From: Microbacterium invictum
GTDB taxonomy: Bacteria > Actinomycetota > Actinomycetes > Actinomycetales > Microbacteriaceae
Reading direction: 5' to 3'
DNA: 64,000 nt
NCBI RefSeq assembly: GCF_014197265.1
Contig: NZ_JACIFH010000001.1
Location: forward strand, 806,001 to 870,000
Under the pieces are notes generated by a model, which had not been told where the DNA came from, searched no databases, and saw only the letters and a program-made list of their open reading frames with translations. The position numbers and the translations under genes were made by a program. Positions 46,194-55,520 of this stretch are shown here, one piece after another (the first letter of the stretch is position 1; every line of letters begins with the position of its first letter).

Positions 46194-46808
46194 ATGGACG
46201 CGAACGAGACCGAGAATCGCCCCCCGCAGACCCGCGAGATGCGCGTACTGGACACGGGGGCCCTCAAGGCGCTCGCTCACCCCGTGCGTGTCGAGATCTA
46301 TGACATTCTGAGCTCCTTCGGGGCGCAGACGGCCAGCTCGCTCGCCGCGCGGCTGGGCGAGTCATCGGGAGTGACCAGCTATCACCTGCGCGCCCTCGCC
46401 AAGCACGATCTCATCCGCGAGGTGCCCGATCGAGGCACCGGTCGCGAACGGTGGTGGGAGCGCCCGCCGGGTGGCGTGTCGTTCACGAATCCCGACGCGA
46501 TGAGCACTCCCGCCGGAAAGGCCGCCTCGCAGGTGGTCATGAGCGAGTACTACGAACGCAGGCATCGTCAGCTGCGCGACTTCCTGGCGACCGCCCTCGA
46601 CAACGAAACCGAAGAGTGGCAGGACGCGACCATGCTGTCCACCGCCACCGCGCGGCTCACCGCCACTCAGCTGCACGAGCTCTCCGAGAAGATCATGGAG
46701 CTCGTCGACGAGGTCGTGGACAACTACCGCGACCAGCAGGGAGAGGGCGTACGTCCCGTCTCCATCCGCACCGATCTGTTTCCTCTTGATGAAGGAAGGT
46801 CATCATGA
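46194..46808 (+). CDS. helix-turn-helix regulator, ArsR-like winged helix
   Basis: A 204-aa regulator. The winged-helix domain is at residues of about 17-95: [74 protein letters not shown], with recognition helix [14 protein letters not shown]. The C-terminal half is a predicted helical, charged region ([53 protein letters not shown]) that may be a dimerisation or ligand-binding segment. ATG 46194 follows the promoter described here. It overlaps the next gene (ATGA). A ligand cannot be named; the MFS gene downstream suggests a drug or metabolite. Confidence 0.88.
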   Translation: MDANETENRPPQTREMRVLDTGALKALAHPVRVEIYDILSSFGAQTASSLAARLGESSGVTSYHLRALAKHDLIREVPDRGTGRERWWERPPGGVSFTNPDAMSTPAGKAASQVVMSEYYERRHRQLRDFLATALDNETEEWQDATMLSTATARLTATQLHELSEKIMELVDEVVDNYRDQQGEGVRPVSIRTDLFPLDEGRSS

Positions 46809-47017
46809 CCGTCATCTCGATCCCCGTCACGACGTCCGTCCGTCCCACCCGCGTCGAAACCGTCATGCTGCGCACTGTCACCGCCGTCGGTGGGTACATC
46901 GCGTCACGCATGGCCCGCCGCGCAGCTCGTCTGGACGTGAGGGTTGCGCAGGATGCCGTCGTCGAGCACGCGCGCGACGCTGCGTCCGCCCGCGCGCTCG
47001 GACTGTATCCGCGGTGA
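46805..47017 (+). CDS. 70-aa small protein of unknown function
   Basis: No recognised family. It has a mixed N-terminus ([69 protein letters not shown]) that looks like one amphipathic or marginally hydrophobic helix ([24 protein letters not shown]) and a helical C-terminal part. ATGA overlaps the HTH stop and GTGA overlaps the MFS start, so it is held between two coupled genes. Such linkage argues that it is translated and may act with the transporter or regulator. Confidence 0.65.
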   Translation: MTVISIPVTTSVRPTRVETVMLRTVTAVGGYIASRMARRAARLDVRVAQDAVVEHARDAASARALGLYPR

Positions 47018-48297
47018 GCGAGCCGGTGGCCAAGCGCTCGTCTCGGACAGCGCTCGGCCCCGACTTCCGCAAGCTGTGGACCGCCGCGGCGTTCAGCAAC
47101 CTCGCCGACGGGCTGGGGAGGACCGCCGTCCCCCTCGCCGCGATCGCGCTGACGACGGACCCGCTCGCCATCTCGGTGATCTCCGCGCTCGCCTTCGTCC
47201 CTTGGCTGATCTTCGGGCTGCCGGCGGGAATGATCGTCGACCGGTTCGATCGCCGGATCGTGATGGCCGTCGCGAACACCATTCGCGGTGGCGTCGCATT
47301 GTGGCTGGCGACCCTCGCCGTCACCGGCACGCTCAGCCTTCCGGCTCTGTTCATCGGCACCCTGGTCTTCGGACTGGGCGAGACGATGTTCGACAACGCC
47401 ACCAACGCGGTGATTCCGGCGGTGGTGCAGCGCAGTCAGCTCGACCGCGCCAACGGCTGGATGCAGGCGGCGCAGGTCACGATCGACAGCTTCATCGCGA
47501 CACCGATCGCCGGTCTGCTGTTCGCGGTCGCGCTGGCTCTGCCCCTGTGGGCCGGTGCGGTCGGCTATCTCGCACCGATCGTCCTCGCCCTGCTGCTGCC
47601 GGTCTCGGCCGCGCGGGCACTGCGGGACGAGCGCGGGCCCAGCGACGCGCGTGCCGATCGTGCCGTCGCGCACCGGGTGCCGGCACGTGAGGCATTCGAC
47701 TATCTCTGGCATCACCGATATCTGCGAGCCATGGTCGTGTTCACCTCGTTCACCGGGTCGGCACTGTCGTTCGCCCAGGCGACGGCGATGCTGTTCTTCC
47801 TCGAGACGATGAAGGTTCCGGTCGCGGCGGTCGGCTTCGTGACCGCCGGCATCGGGCTCGGTGCATTGGCCGGGGCGACCATCGCGCCGCGCCTGGTGGC
47901 CCGGTACGGCCGGGGCCCGGTCATGCTCGTGGCGACGATCAGCGCGGGGCTGACACTCCTGCTGACCGGCCTGGCGCCGAACGTGTGGACCACTGTGGCG
48001 GCGTACGCCGTCGCCGCCGGGTCCGTGTCGGGGTGGAATGTGCCGTGGGGCGCCCTGCGTCAGCAGATCGTTCCCGCGCACATGTTCGGGCGCGTGCTCG
48101 GCGTGATCCGCTCCTTCACCTGGGGGCTGTTCCCCCTTGCGACGCTTCTGGGCGGCTGGGTGGGGAGGGTCGATCTGCGCCTGCCGTTCGTCATCGGCGG
48201 CGCGGCGATCGTCGTCGTCACGCTCACCGCGACGCCGCTGCTGATCGGGGGCACGCGACGTGCCGGGGCCGACCTCGCCATCACGACCGACGACTGA
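47014..48297 (+). CDS. MFS transporter
   Basis: A 427-aa major facilitator with about 12 hydrophobic segments; family motif A-like [18 protein letters not shown] follows helix 2 and [36 protein letters not shown] is in the second half. It begins [46 protein letters not shown], typical of the DHA-like exporters. Charged loops and position suggest export of a small compound under the HTH regulator's control. GTG 47014 overlaps the stop of the small protein gene. Substrate unknown. Confidence 0.88.
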   Translation: MSEPVAKRSSRTALGPDFRKLWTAAAFSNLADGLGRTAVPLAAIALTTDPLAISVISALAFVPWLIFGLPAGMIVDRFDRRIVMAVANTIRGGVALWLATLAVTGTLSLPALFIGTLVFGLGETMFDNATNAVIPAVVQRSQLDRANGWMQAAQVTIDSFIATPIAGLLFAVALALPLWAGAVGYLAPIVLALLLPVSAARALRDERGPSDARADRAVAHRVPAREAFDYLWHHRYLRAMVVFTSFTGSALSFAQATAMLFFLETMKVPVAAVGFVTAGIGLGALAGATIAPRLVARYGRGPVMLVATISAGLTLLLTGLAPNVWTTVAAYAVAAGSVSGWNVPWGALRQQIVPAHMFGRVLGVIRSFTWGLFPLATLLGGWVGRVDLRLPFVIGGAAIVVVTLTATPLLIGGTRRAGADLAITTDD

Positions 48298-48317
48298 GCC
48301 CGATCAAGCCCGACGCG

Positions 48318-48566
48318 TCACGCGAATCCGTCGCCGTCGTCGTGACGGACCACAACCCCACCCGATGCATCGACCTCGACCAGAATCCCGGTGTCGAGCT
48401 CGGCGATCGGACGGCCCTCGAGCCAGGTCAGCGTCCAGCGTGGGCGCGGCTGACCCAGCGCATCGCCGGGGATCGCGGCATCCACTGTCGCAATCTGCCC
48501 GCGGAGCACGTCGGGCACCGCCCGGGGCGGTTCGTCGCCACTGGTCCAGCGTGTGCCGAGCTGCAT
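48318..48566 (-). CDS. 82-aa protein of unknown function after valS
   Basis: No recognised family. MQLGTRWTSGDEPPRAVPDVLRGQIATVDAAIPGDALGQPRPRWTLTWLEGRPIAELDTGILVEVDASG is a soluble, mainly beta-rich sequence with Trp residues and a charged C-terminus. ATG 48566 starts 1 nt after the valS stop, and GGAGG lies in the valS end, so it is translated from the valS message. Frame-specific codon use looks real. A dimeric or ligand-binding small domain is possible. Confidence 0.65.
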   Translation of the reverse strand: MQLGTRWTSGDEPPRAVPDVLRGQIATVDAAIPGDALGQPRPRWTLTWLEGRPIAELDTGILVEVDASGGVVVRHDDGDGFA

Positions 48567-48567
48567 G

Positions 48568-51147
48568 TCAGACCTCCTGCGGTGCGAGTTCGATGGCCTC
48601 GATGACGAACTCGTCCGAGCCACCCCGCAGCTCGAGGCGATCGATGCGCCCCACGGCCTTGAGATCGCCCTCGGCCAGTCGCAGGGCGGCGATGGTCTGG
48701 TCGTTCGCGCGCAGCGTGAGCGAGGCCACCGGCGTCTTCTGCGAGGCCTTGGCTTCGGTCTTGGCCCGGCGGATGCCGATGAGGGCCTCGCTGGCCGCGA
48801 TGAGCACGGCGGGGTCGCCCTCGAGCCCGAGCGGCTGCGGCCAGGCGGCCGTGTGGATCGAGCCCTCCTCGAACCACGACCACGCCTCTTCGGTGGCGAA
48901 CGCGAGCACCGGCGCGAGCAGGCGCAGCATCGTCGACAGCGCGAGCCGCAGGGCCAGCGCCGCCGAGGCCTGGCCGACGTCGGCCTGGTTGTAAGCACGC
49001 TCCTTGACCAGTTCGAGGTAGTCGTCGCAGAACGTCCAGAAGAAGGCTTCGGTCAGCTCCAGCGCGCGCGCGTGGTCGTAGTCCTCGAACGCCCGGGTGG
49101 CGTCGCGCACGACCTGGTCGAGGGTCGTGAGCATCGACGCATCGAGCGCATGGGTGATCTCGGCACCCTCGGGCACCGGGAACGACAGCACGAACTTCGC
49201 GGCGTTGAGGACCTTGATCGCCAGACGCCGGCCGATCTTGACCTGCGTCGGGTTCTGCGGGTCGAATGCGGCATCGGCTCCCAGACGGCTGGAGGCCGCC
49301 CAGTAGCGCACCGCGTCGGTGCCGTGCCCGGCAAGAACGTCCGCCGGCGTCACGACGTTGCCCTTCGACTTCGACATCTTCTTACGGTCGGGGTCGACGA
49401 TGAAGCCCGAGATGGCGGCATCCGTCCACGGCGCACGGTCATCTTCCAGGGCGCTGCGCAGCATTGTGGAGAACAGCCAGGTGCGGATGATGTCCTGACC
49501 CTGCGGGCGCACATCGAACGGTGCCACGAGGTTCCACAGTTCCTCGTCGCGCTGCCAGCCGCCGGCCAACTGCGGGGTGAGCGAGGACGTCGCCCAGGTG
49601 TCGAAGATGTCCTTCTCGCCCTCGAACCCGCCCGCGACGCCACGCTGCTGCTCGGTGTATCCGGGCGGGACGTCGATGGTCGGGTCGACGGGCAGGGCTG
49701 CCGAGTCGGGGGTGAGCACGCGGTCGTGATCCCGCTCGCCGTTCTCGTCGAGGCCGTACCAGACCGGGATCGGCACGCCGAAGAAGCGCTGACGAGACAC
49801 GAGCCAGTCGCCGGTGAGACCGTTCGTCCAGTTCTCGAAGCGGATCCGCATGAAGTCCGGATGCCAGTTCATCGTCTGGCCGAGCGCGATCAGCTTGTCG
49901 CGCAGCTCTTCATCGCGCGCACCGTTGCGGACGTACCACTGGCGGGTCGAGACGATCTCGAGGGGACGGTCGCCCTTCTCGTAGAACTTCACGGCGTGCT
50001 GGAAGGGTGTGGACACCTCGAGCAGCTCGCCGGACTCGGTCAGAAGTTCGGCGACGCGTTTGCGGGCGCTGAACACCGTCTTGCCGGCCAGTTCCGCGTA
50101 GGCGGCACGTCCGGCCTCCGACGCGATCGCCTCGGGCGTCTCGGCCATGACGCGACCGTCCTTGCCGAGAATGGTCCGGTTCGGCAGCTGCAGCTCGCGC
50201 CACCAGATGATGTCGGTCACGTCGCCGAAGGTGCAGATCATGGCGATGCCGGTGCCCTTGTCCTGCTGGGCGAGAGGGTGCGCGAGGACTGGCACCTCCA
50301 CATCGAACAGCGGTGTGCGCACCGTGGTCCCGAACAGGGGCTGGTAGCGCTCGTCGTCGGGGTTGGCCACCAGCGCGACGCACGCGGCAAGCAGCTCGGG
50401 GCGCGTCGTCTCGATGTGGATGTCACCGTCGCCATCGGTGCGGTGGAACGCGATGCGGTGGAACGACGCGGCCTGATCGCGGTCTTCGAGTTCGGCCTGC
50501 GCGATCGCCGAGCGGAAGTCGATGTCCCACAGCGTGGGCGCCAGGGACTGGTAGGCCTCGCCCCGATCGAGGTTGCGGAGGAAGGCGAGCTGACTCGTGC
50601 GCATCGTGTCGTCGGAGATGGTGCGATAGGTCTGCGTCCAGTCGACCGAGAGCCCCAGCTGACGGAACAGGCTCTCGAAATGCTTCTCGTCCTCGAACGT
50701 GAGCTCTTCGCACAGCTCGATGAAGTTTCGACGACTGATGGGCACCTGGTCGGCGGGCTTCAGGCTCTTGGCGTCGCCGTGGAACGGCGGCGTGAAGTCG
50801 GCGTCGTACGGAAGCGAGGGATCGCAGCGCACGCCGAAATAGTTCTGCACCCGGCGCTCGGTCGGCAGACCGTTGTCGTCCCACCCCATGGGGTAGAAGA
50901 CGGTCTTGCCCTGCATGCGCTCGTGCCGCACCTTGATGTCGGTGTGCGTGTAGCTGAACACGTGGCCGATGTGCAACGAGCCCGACGCGGTGGGCGGGGG
51001 AGTGTCCACCGAGAAGATGCCCGCGCGTCCCTTGGCCCGTGCGGCGTCGCGGTCGAACAAGTACGTGCCCTGAGCCGCCCATGCGGCATCCCACTTCTGC
51101 TCGAGGCCTTCCAGTGCGGGCTTGTCCGGAATGTGCGCGTCGGTCAT
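48568..51147 (-). CDS. valS: valyl-tRNA synthetase
   Basis: ValRS charges tRNA-Val and edits misactivated threonine. 859 aa. Class I signatures: HIGH at 59-62 and KMSKS at 590-594. The editing domain (CP1) lies between. A GDWLVSRQRFFGVPIPVWYG segment and WTDAAISGFIVDPDRKKMSKSKGN block are present. The C-terminal region shows the anticodon-binding helical domain and a short coiled-coil arm. ATG 51147 follows AGGAG, and a TAGACT hexamer lies 64 nt upstream. It is convergent with the MFS gene and followed by a small unknown gene. Confidence 0.96.
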   Translation of the reverse strand: MTDAHIPDKPALEGLEQKWDAAWAAQGTYLFDRDAARAKGRAGIFSVDTPPPTASGSLHIGHVFSYTHTDIKVRHERMQGKTVFYPMGWDDNGLPTERRVQNYFGVRCDPSLPYDADFTPPFHGDAKSLKPADQVPISRRNFIELCEELTFEDEKHFESLFRQLGLSVDWTQTYRTISDDTMRTSQLAFLRNLDRGEAYQSLAPTLWDIDFRSAIAQAELEDRDQAASFHRIAFHRTDGDGDIHIETTRPELLAACVALVANPDDERYQPLFGTTVRTPLFDVEVPVLAHPLAQQDKGTGIAMICTFGDVTDIIWWRELQLPNRTILGKDGRVMAETPEAIASEAGRAAYAELAGKTVFSARKRVAELLTESGELLEVSTPFQHAVKFYEKGDRPLEIVSTRQWYVRNGARDEELRDKLIALGQTMNWHPDFMRIRFENWTNGLTGDWLVSRQRFFGVPIPVWYGLDENGERDHDRVLTPDSAALPVDPTIDVPPGYTEQQRGVAGGFEGEKDIFDTWATSSLTPQLAGGWQRDEELWNLVAPFDVRPQGQDIIRTWLFSTMLRSALEDDRAPWTDAAISGFIVDPDRKKMSKSKGNVVTPADVLAGHGTDAVRYWAASSRLGADAAFDPQNPTQVKIGRRLAIKVLNAAKFVLSFPVPEGAEITHALDASMLTTLDQVVRDATRAFEDYDHARALELTEAFFWTFCDDYLELVKERAYNQADVGQASAALALRLALSTMLRLLAPVLAFATEEAWSWFEEGSIHTAAWPQPLGLEGDPAVLIAASEALIGIRRAKTEAKASQKTPVASLTLRANDQTIAALRLAEGDLKAVGRIDRLELRGGSDEFVIEAIELAPQEV

Positions 51148-51210
51148 GGGTACTCCTCGAGCGATATATGCGGCACTGTGTGAGCGTGCCTGAGTGTGGG
51201 TTCCGGGCCC

Positions 51211-51216
51211 AGTCTA
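51211..51216 (-). promoter_or_regulatory. -10-like TAGACT, candidate valS promoter
   Basis: Minus-strand TAGACT about 64 nt before the valS ATG, inside a G/C-rich imperfect hairpin (GGGCC stem) that also follows the pentapeptide-repeat gene. Confidence 0.4.
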
Positions 51217-51229
51217 CCGGGCCGGGAGA

Positions 51230-51889
51230 TCAGGCGCCCGCGACGTCGATGCCGAGTGCGGCGGCGAAGGAGGCCGCGTGCATCTCGGCCTGACGCACGT
51301 CGAGCGTCGCGCCACGAAGGCCCGTCGGATCCGTGAAGCCCAGAGCCTCGAGACCGCGCAGATCGAGGTCGCGCGCACGCAGCTCCCGCGTGTCGACCTC
51401 GTCGACCTGACAGTCGGCGAAGGCGACCCGGGTCAGCGTCGCCTGCGGTATGTCGAGCGTCCCGATCCGGCAGCCTTCGAACCGGACATCCAGCACCCGC
51501 GCAGAGGGCAGCGAAAGGTAGTCGATGCGCACCTCGCGGAAGACGACGACGTCGAGCTCGGCGCGCAGCAGGTCGAGTGTGCCCACGCGCCCGCCGACCA
51601 GCTCGACCGTGCGCCAGCGCGCGTCCCGCGCGACGACCTCGGCGGCGCTGAGCCCATCGAACCTCGCATCGGTCACCGCCGCTCCGCTGAGATCGAGTCG
51701 GTCGACGGATGCCGTGATGACACACTCGATGAGACTGGCGTGCGCAGCGTCCACCGTGCCGCTCAGGCCGCTGATGCGCGCACCCTGCACGTCGGCGTGG
51801 CGCTGAAGGGAATGCACCTCTTCGAAGACGACCGGCAGATCGGGCGGGCTCACGCGCGGAGCGGCGGGCTGGGCGGTGCGTCGCGGCAT
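51230..51889 (-). CDS. pentapeptide-repeat-like protein
   Basis: A 219-aa protein. The central and C-terminal part shows degenerate five-residue repeats with L/F at the centre (for example LDLSGAAVTDARFDGLSAAEVVARDARWRTVELVGGRVGTLDLLRAELDVVVFREVRIDYLSLPSARVLDVRFEGCRIGTLDIPQATLTRVAFADCQVDEVDTRELRARDLDLRG), expected to form a right-handed quadrilateral beta-helix. Function is unknown; some such proteins mimic DNA and protect gyrase. ATG 51889 is preferred, 7 nt after TAGGGT, over the in-frame start at 51946. Divergent from the ileS leader. Confidence 0.8.
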   Translation of the reverse strand: MPRRTAQPAAPRVSPPDLPVVFEEVHSLQRHADVQGARISGLSGTVDAAHASLIECVITASVDRLDLSGAAVTDARFDGLSAAEVVARDARWRTVELVGGRVGTLDLLRAELDVVVFREVRIDYLSLPSARVLDVRFEGCRIGTLDIPQATLTRVAFADCQVDEVDTRELRARDLDLRGLEALGFTDPTGLRGATLDVRQAEMHAASFAAALGIDVAGA

Positions 51890-51896
51890 GCTCCTC

Positions 51897-51902
51897 ACCC
51901 TA
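51897..51902 (-). promoter_or_regulatory. -10-like TAGGGT, leaderless start of the pentapeptide-repeat gene
   Basis: Minus-strand TAGGGT, 7 nt, then ATG 51889. It overlaps the region expected to hold the -35 of the divergent ileS promoter. Confidence 0.5.
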
Positions 51903-51911
51903 CGCCGCGCG

Positions 51912-51917
51912 TATGAT
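51912..51917 (+). promoter_or_regulatory. -10 TATGAT of the ileS T-box transcript
   Basis: TATGAT upstream of the T-box leader puts transcription start near 51924. No clear -35 is visible. Confidence 0.5.
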
Positions 51918-51923
51918 GGGACG

Positions 51924-52139
51924 ACCAGCATCGATCCGGCCATCACCGGGGAGCTCTCGGAAGAAACCTCAGGGGTGACCCGCGGGGAGTAGAACCGAGC
52001 GGGGCAGGCCCGTCACAGCCGCAGAAGAGAGGCCGGGAGGTGCGCCGAGAGGTTCGCCCCGGGCAACGCGGGGTGGTACCGCGGTTCTCCCGTCGGGAGG
52101 GTCGTCCTCGCAGGAAGCATCGCAACCTGCTGGAGTGAC
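51924..52139 (+). promoter_or_regulatory. T-box riboswitch in the ileS leader
   Basis: The leader has the actinobacterial ileS T-box layout. Specifier AUC is likely at 51942-51944, followed by the ACCGGGGAGCTCTCGGAAGAA stem I segment. The T-box core is AACGCGGGGTGGTACCGCGG (52065-52084): CGCGG (52067-52071) pairs with CCGCG (52079-52083) and the TGGT bulge (52074-52077) is complementary to the ACCA end of tRNA-Ile. A CTCCC/GGGAG hairpin lies before the TGGAG ribosome site at 52131-52135. Actinobacterial ileS T-boxes usually control translation by freeing the ribosome site when tRNA-Ile is uncharged (family knowledge); a second AUC at 51930-51932 is an alternative specifier. Confidence 0.9.
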
Positions 52140-55100
52140 ATGACCTACCCGAAGCCCTCTGCTTTCGGCCCCGCCGCCGACGTCGTCCCGAGCCCGCGCT
52201 TCCCCGAAATCGAGCGCGAGGTGCTCGATTTCTGGCAGCAGGACGACACGTTCCGCGCCTCCCTCGCGCAACGCGAGGGCGCCGCGGAGTGGGTGTTCTA
52301 CGACGGCCCGCCCTTCGCGAACGGCCTGCCGCACTACGGTCACCTGCTCACCGGCTACGCGAAGGATGTGTTCCCGCGGTTCCAGACCATGCGCGGCCAC
52401 AAGGTCGACCGGGTCTTCGGCTGGGACACCCACGGTCTGCCTGCCGAGCTCGAGGCGATGAAGCAGCTGGGCATCACCGAGAAGAGCGAGATCGAGGAGA
52501 TGGGCATCGCCTCGTTCAACGAGAAGGCGCGCGCATCGGTGCTCGAGTACACCCACGAGTGGGAGGACTACGTCACCCGGCAGGCGCGCTGGGTCGACTT
52601 CGAACGCGGCTACAAGACGCTCGACGTCGGCTATATGGAGTCGGTTCTCTGGGCGTTCAAGAGCCTGTGGGACAAGGGTCTCGCCTACGAGGGCCACCGC
52701 GTGCTGCCGTACTGCTGGCGCGACGAGACGCCGCTGAGCAACCATGAGCTGCGCATGGACGACGACGTCTACCAGATGCGTCAGGACCCGTCCGTCACCG
52801 TCACCTTCCCGCTCGTCGGCGCCAAGGCGGAGGCGCTCGGGCTGACCGCCGTGCGCGCCCTGGCGTGGACGACCACCCCGTGGACGCTGCCCACCAACCT
52901 GGCTCTCGCCGTCGGACCCGACATCGCGTACGTCGTCCTGCCGGGCGGGCCCGACGGCGCCGCGGACGTGCACGAAGACCGCTCCGAGGCCACCGGACAC
53001 CGGTACCTGCTGGCATCCGATCTGCTCGGGAACTACGCGAAGGACCTCGGATACGCCTCGGCCGACGACGCCCGTGCCGCGGTCGAGCGGACGTTCACCG
53101 GCACCGAGCTCGCCGACGTCCACTACGACGCACTGTTCGACTACTACGCGGACGCCGAGACCTGGGGCACCGAACGGGCCTGGCGCATCCTCGCCGACGA
53201 CTACGTGACCACGACCGACGGCACCGGCATCGTCCACCAGGCCCCCGCCTACGGCGAGGACGATCAGCGCGTGACCGCCGCCGCCGGCATCCCGCTCATC
53301 ATGAGCCTCGACGACGGCGGGCGGTTCCTCTCGCACGTCACCGATGTCGCCGGCGAGCTGTGGATGGATGCCAATCGTCCGCTCATCCGGCTGCTCAAGG
53401 CCGAGGGGCGACTGCTGCGCGAAGCCAGCTACGAGCACTCCTACCCGCACTGCTGGCGATGCCGGAACCCTCTGATCTACAAGGCGGTCTCGAGTTGGTT
53501 CGTGCGCGTCACCGAGATCAAGGACCGGATGCTGGCGAACAACGAGCAGATCACGTGGGCGCCGGAGAATGTCAAGCACGGCCAGTTCGGCAAGTGGCTC
53601 GAGGGCGCACGCGACTGGTCAATCAGCCGGAACCGCTTCTGGGGATCGCCCATCCCGGTGTGGAAGAGCGACAACCCGGCCTACCCGCGCGTGGATGTCT
53701 ACGGCTCCCTGGCCGACCTCGAGCGCGACTTCGGGCGCCTGCCGCGAGGCGCGACGGGGGAGGTCGACCTGCACCGCCCGTTCATCGACGAGCTGACCCG
53801 GCCGAACCCGGACGACCCGACCGGCGCTTCCACCATGCGCCGCATCGAGGACGTCTTCGACGTCTGGTTCGACTCGGGGTCCATGCCGTACGCGCAGGTG
53901 CACTACCCGTTCGAGAACCGCGAGTGGTTCGACGAGCACGCACCGGCGGACTTCATCGTCGAGTACATCGGTCAGACCCGCGGCTGGTTCTACGTCATGC
54001 ATGTGCTGTCCACGGCACTGTTCGACCGGCCGGCGTTCACCGGCGTCGCGTGCCACGGCATCGTGCTGGGCAGCGACGGCCTGAAGATGTCGAAGTCGCT
54101 GCAGAACTACCCCAGCGTCTCCGAGGTGTTCGACCGCGACGGGTCGGATGCCATGCGCTGGTTCCTCATGGCATCCTCGGTGCTGCGCGGAGGCAATCTG
54201 ATCGTGACCGAGGAGGGCATCCGCGCCGGCGTGCGCGAGTTCATGCTGCCGCTGTGGAGCGCGTGGTACTTCTTCGCGACCTACGCCAACGCTGCGGGCG
54301 GGCCGGGCGGTGAGGGCTACACCGCGACGTGGCGCACGGACTCGACGCACGTCCTGGACCGCTACATCCTCGCGCTCACCGGAGACCTGGTTCGCGATGT
54401 CGCCGCCGATCTCGACGCGCTCGACTCGACGACCGCCGCGGCCAAGCTCCGCGACTTCGCCGAGGCACTCACGAACTGGTACATCCGCCGCTCCCGCGAC
54501 CGGTTCTGGGTCGGCGTCGCGGACGATCCGGCCAGTCGCGAGGCGTTCGACACGCTCCACACGGTCCTCGAGACGCTGACACGCGTGGCCGCGCCGCTGA
54601 TCCCGCTCGTGGCCGAGCGCGTCTGGCAGGGCCTGACCGGCGGGCGCAGCGTCCACCTCGAGGACTGGCCCGACGCTGACGCGTTCCCGCCGGCGACCGA
54701 CATCCGCACGGCGATGGACACCGTGCGCACGGTCTCGTCCGTCGCCAACGCCCTGCGCAAGAAGGAGGGCAAGCGCGTGCGACTTCCGCTCGCCTCGCTC
54801 ACCGTGGCCGTGTCCGGCGCAGACGGCCTGGCGCAGTTCGAGGAGATCCTGCGCGAGGAGCTCAACGTCAAGGACGTCGAGCTGGTCGAGCTGTCCGACG
54901 GCCTCGCCTCCAGCTACGGCATCAGCCAGCGGCTCAGCGTCAACGCGCGAGCGGTGGGGCCGCGACTGGGAAAGCAGGTCCAGCACGTCATCGCCGGCGC
55001 CCGGGCGGGGGTGTGGACCGTCGAGGGCGACACCGTCGTCGTCGACGGCATCGCCCTGCTGGAGGGGGAGTTCGAGCTCACCCTCGAAGCGGGGGGCGTG

Positions 55101-55520
55101 GCCGAGGGCACCGCGATCGCATTGCTGCCCGACACCGGGGCCGGACAGGGCGGCTTCGTCCTGCTCGACACCGTGACCACACCCGAACTCGAGGCGGAGG
55201 GCCTTGCTCGCGACGCGATCCGCATCGTGCAGGAGGCGCGCAAGAATGCCGGCCTCGAGGTCAGCGACCGCATCGTGCTCGCACTCAACGCCCGTCCGGC
55301 AGAGGCACAGGCGCTGCAGGCGCACGCCGACTTCATCGCCGCCGAAACGCTGGCCATCGGCTTCACCGTGCAGGCGACCGATGAGCTCGACCGCCTGGTC
55401 GATGAGGTATCCAGCCTCGGCGACGGAGTGTTCGTCAGCGGGGTCAGGGCGCTGGGAACGGACAAAGCGCCGATGATCGTGACGATCGACGCGACCGGAG
55501 TGGGAGAGGCGAAGGCATGA
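52140..55520 (+). CDS. ileS: isoleucyl-tRNA synthetase (long type)
   Basis: IleRS charges tRNA-Ile and edits valine. 1126 aa. Class I motifs: HYGH at residues 65-68 and KMSKS at 649-653 (in [12 protein letters not shown]). The length and the C-terminal domain architecture match the eukaryote-like IleRS2 type found in many actinobacteria, which is less sensitive to mupirocin than the IleRS1 type (family knowledge; not tested here). The CP1 editing domain lies between residues of about 190-400. ATG 52140 is preceded by a TGGAG site at 52131-52135 in the T-box. Coupled to folC through ATGA. Confidence 0.96.
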   Translation: MTYPKPSAFGPAADVVPSPRFPEIEREVLDFWQQDDTFRASLAQREGAAEWVFYDGPPFANGLPHYGHLLTGYAKDVFPRFQTMRGHKVDRVFGWDTHGLPAELEAMKQLGITEKSEIEEMGIASFNEKARASVLEYTHEWEDYVTRQARWVDFERGYKTLDVGYMESVLWAFKSLWDKGLAYEGHRVLPYCWRDETPLSNHELRMDDDVYQMRQDPSVTVTFPLVGAKAEALGLTAVRALAWTTTPWTLPTNLALAVGPDIAYVVLPGGPDGAADVHEDRSEATGHRYLLASDLLGNYAKDLGYASADDARAAVERTFTGTELADVHYDALFDYYADAETWGTERAWRILADDYVTTTDGTGIVHQAPAYGEDDQRVTAAAGIPLIMSLDDGGRFLSHVTDVAGELWMDANRPLIRLLKAEGRLLREASYEHSYPHCWRCRNPLIYKAVSSWFVRVTEIKDRMLANNEQITWAPENVKHGQFGKWLEGARDWSISRNRFWGSPIPVWKSDNPAYPRVDVYGSLADLERDFGRLPRGATGEVDLHRPFIDELTRPNPDDPTGASTMRRIEDVFDVWFDSGSMPYAQVHYPFENREWFDEHAPADFIVEYIGQTRGWFYVMHVLSTALFDRPAFTGVACHGIVLGSDGLKMSKSLQNYPSVSEVFDRDGSDAMRWFLMASSVLRGGNLIVTEEGIRAGVREFMLPLWSAWYFFATYANAAGGPGGEGYTATWRTDSTHVLDRYILALTGDLVRDVAADLDALDSTTAAAKLRDFAEALTNWYIRRSRDRFWVGVADDPASREAFDTLHTVLETLTRVAAPLIPLVAERVWQGLTGGRSVHLEDWPDADAFPPATDIRTAMDTVRTVSSVANALRKKEGKRVRLPLASLTVAVSGADGLAQFEEILREELNVKDVELVELSDGLASSYGISQRLSVNARAVGPRLGKQVQHVIAGARAGVWTVEGDTVVVDGIALLEGEFELTLEAGGVAEGTAIALLPDTGAGQGGFVLLDTVTTPELEAEGLARDAIRIVQEARKNAGLEVSDRIVLALNARPAEAQALQAHADFIAAETLAIGFTVQATDELDRLVDEVSSLGDGVFVSGVRALGTDKAPMIVTIDATGVGEAKA

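Noticed and set aside
48553..51183. Very long open frames on the strand opposite real genes, for example opposite valS, opposite pepN (27836-30283), opposite ileS (53619-55532) and opposite rne (58572-60473).
   Set aside because: They mirror strongly coding genes with clear motifs. In 70% GC DNA the antisense frames are rarely stopped. Their translations are Arg/Asp/Gly-rich and lack family motifs.
51190..51230. A strong terminator between the pentapeptide-repeat gene and valS.
   Set aside because: The GGGCC-based stem is short and imperfect and overlaps the valS -10 candidate, so I do not list it as a terminator.
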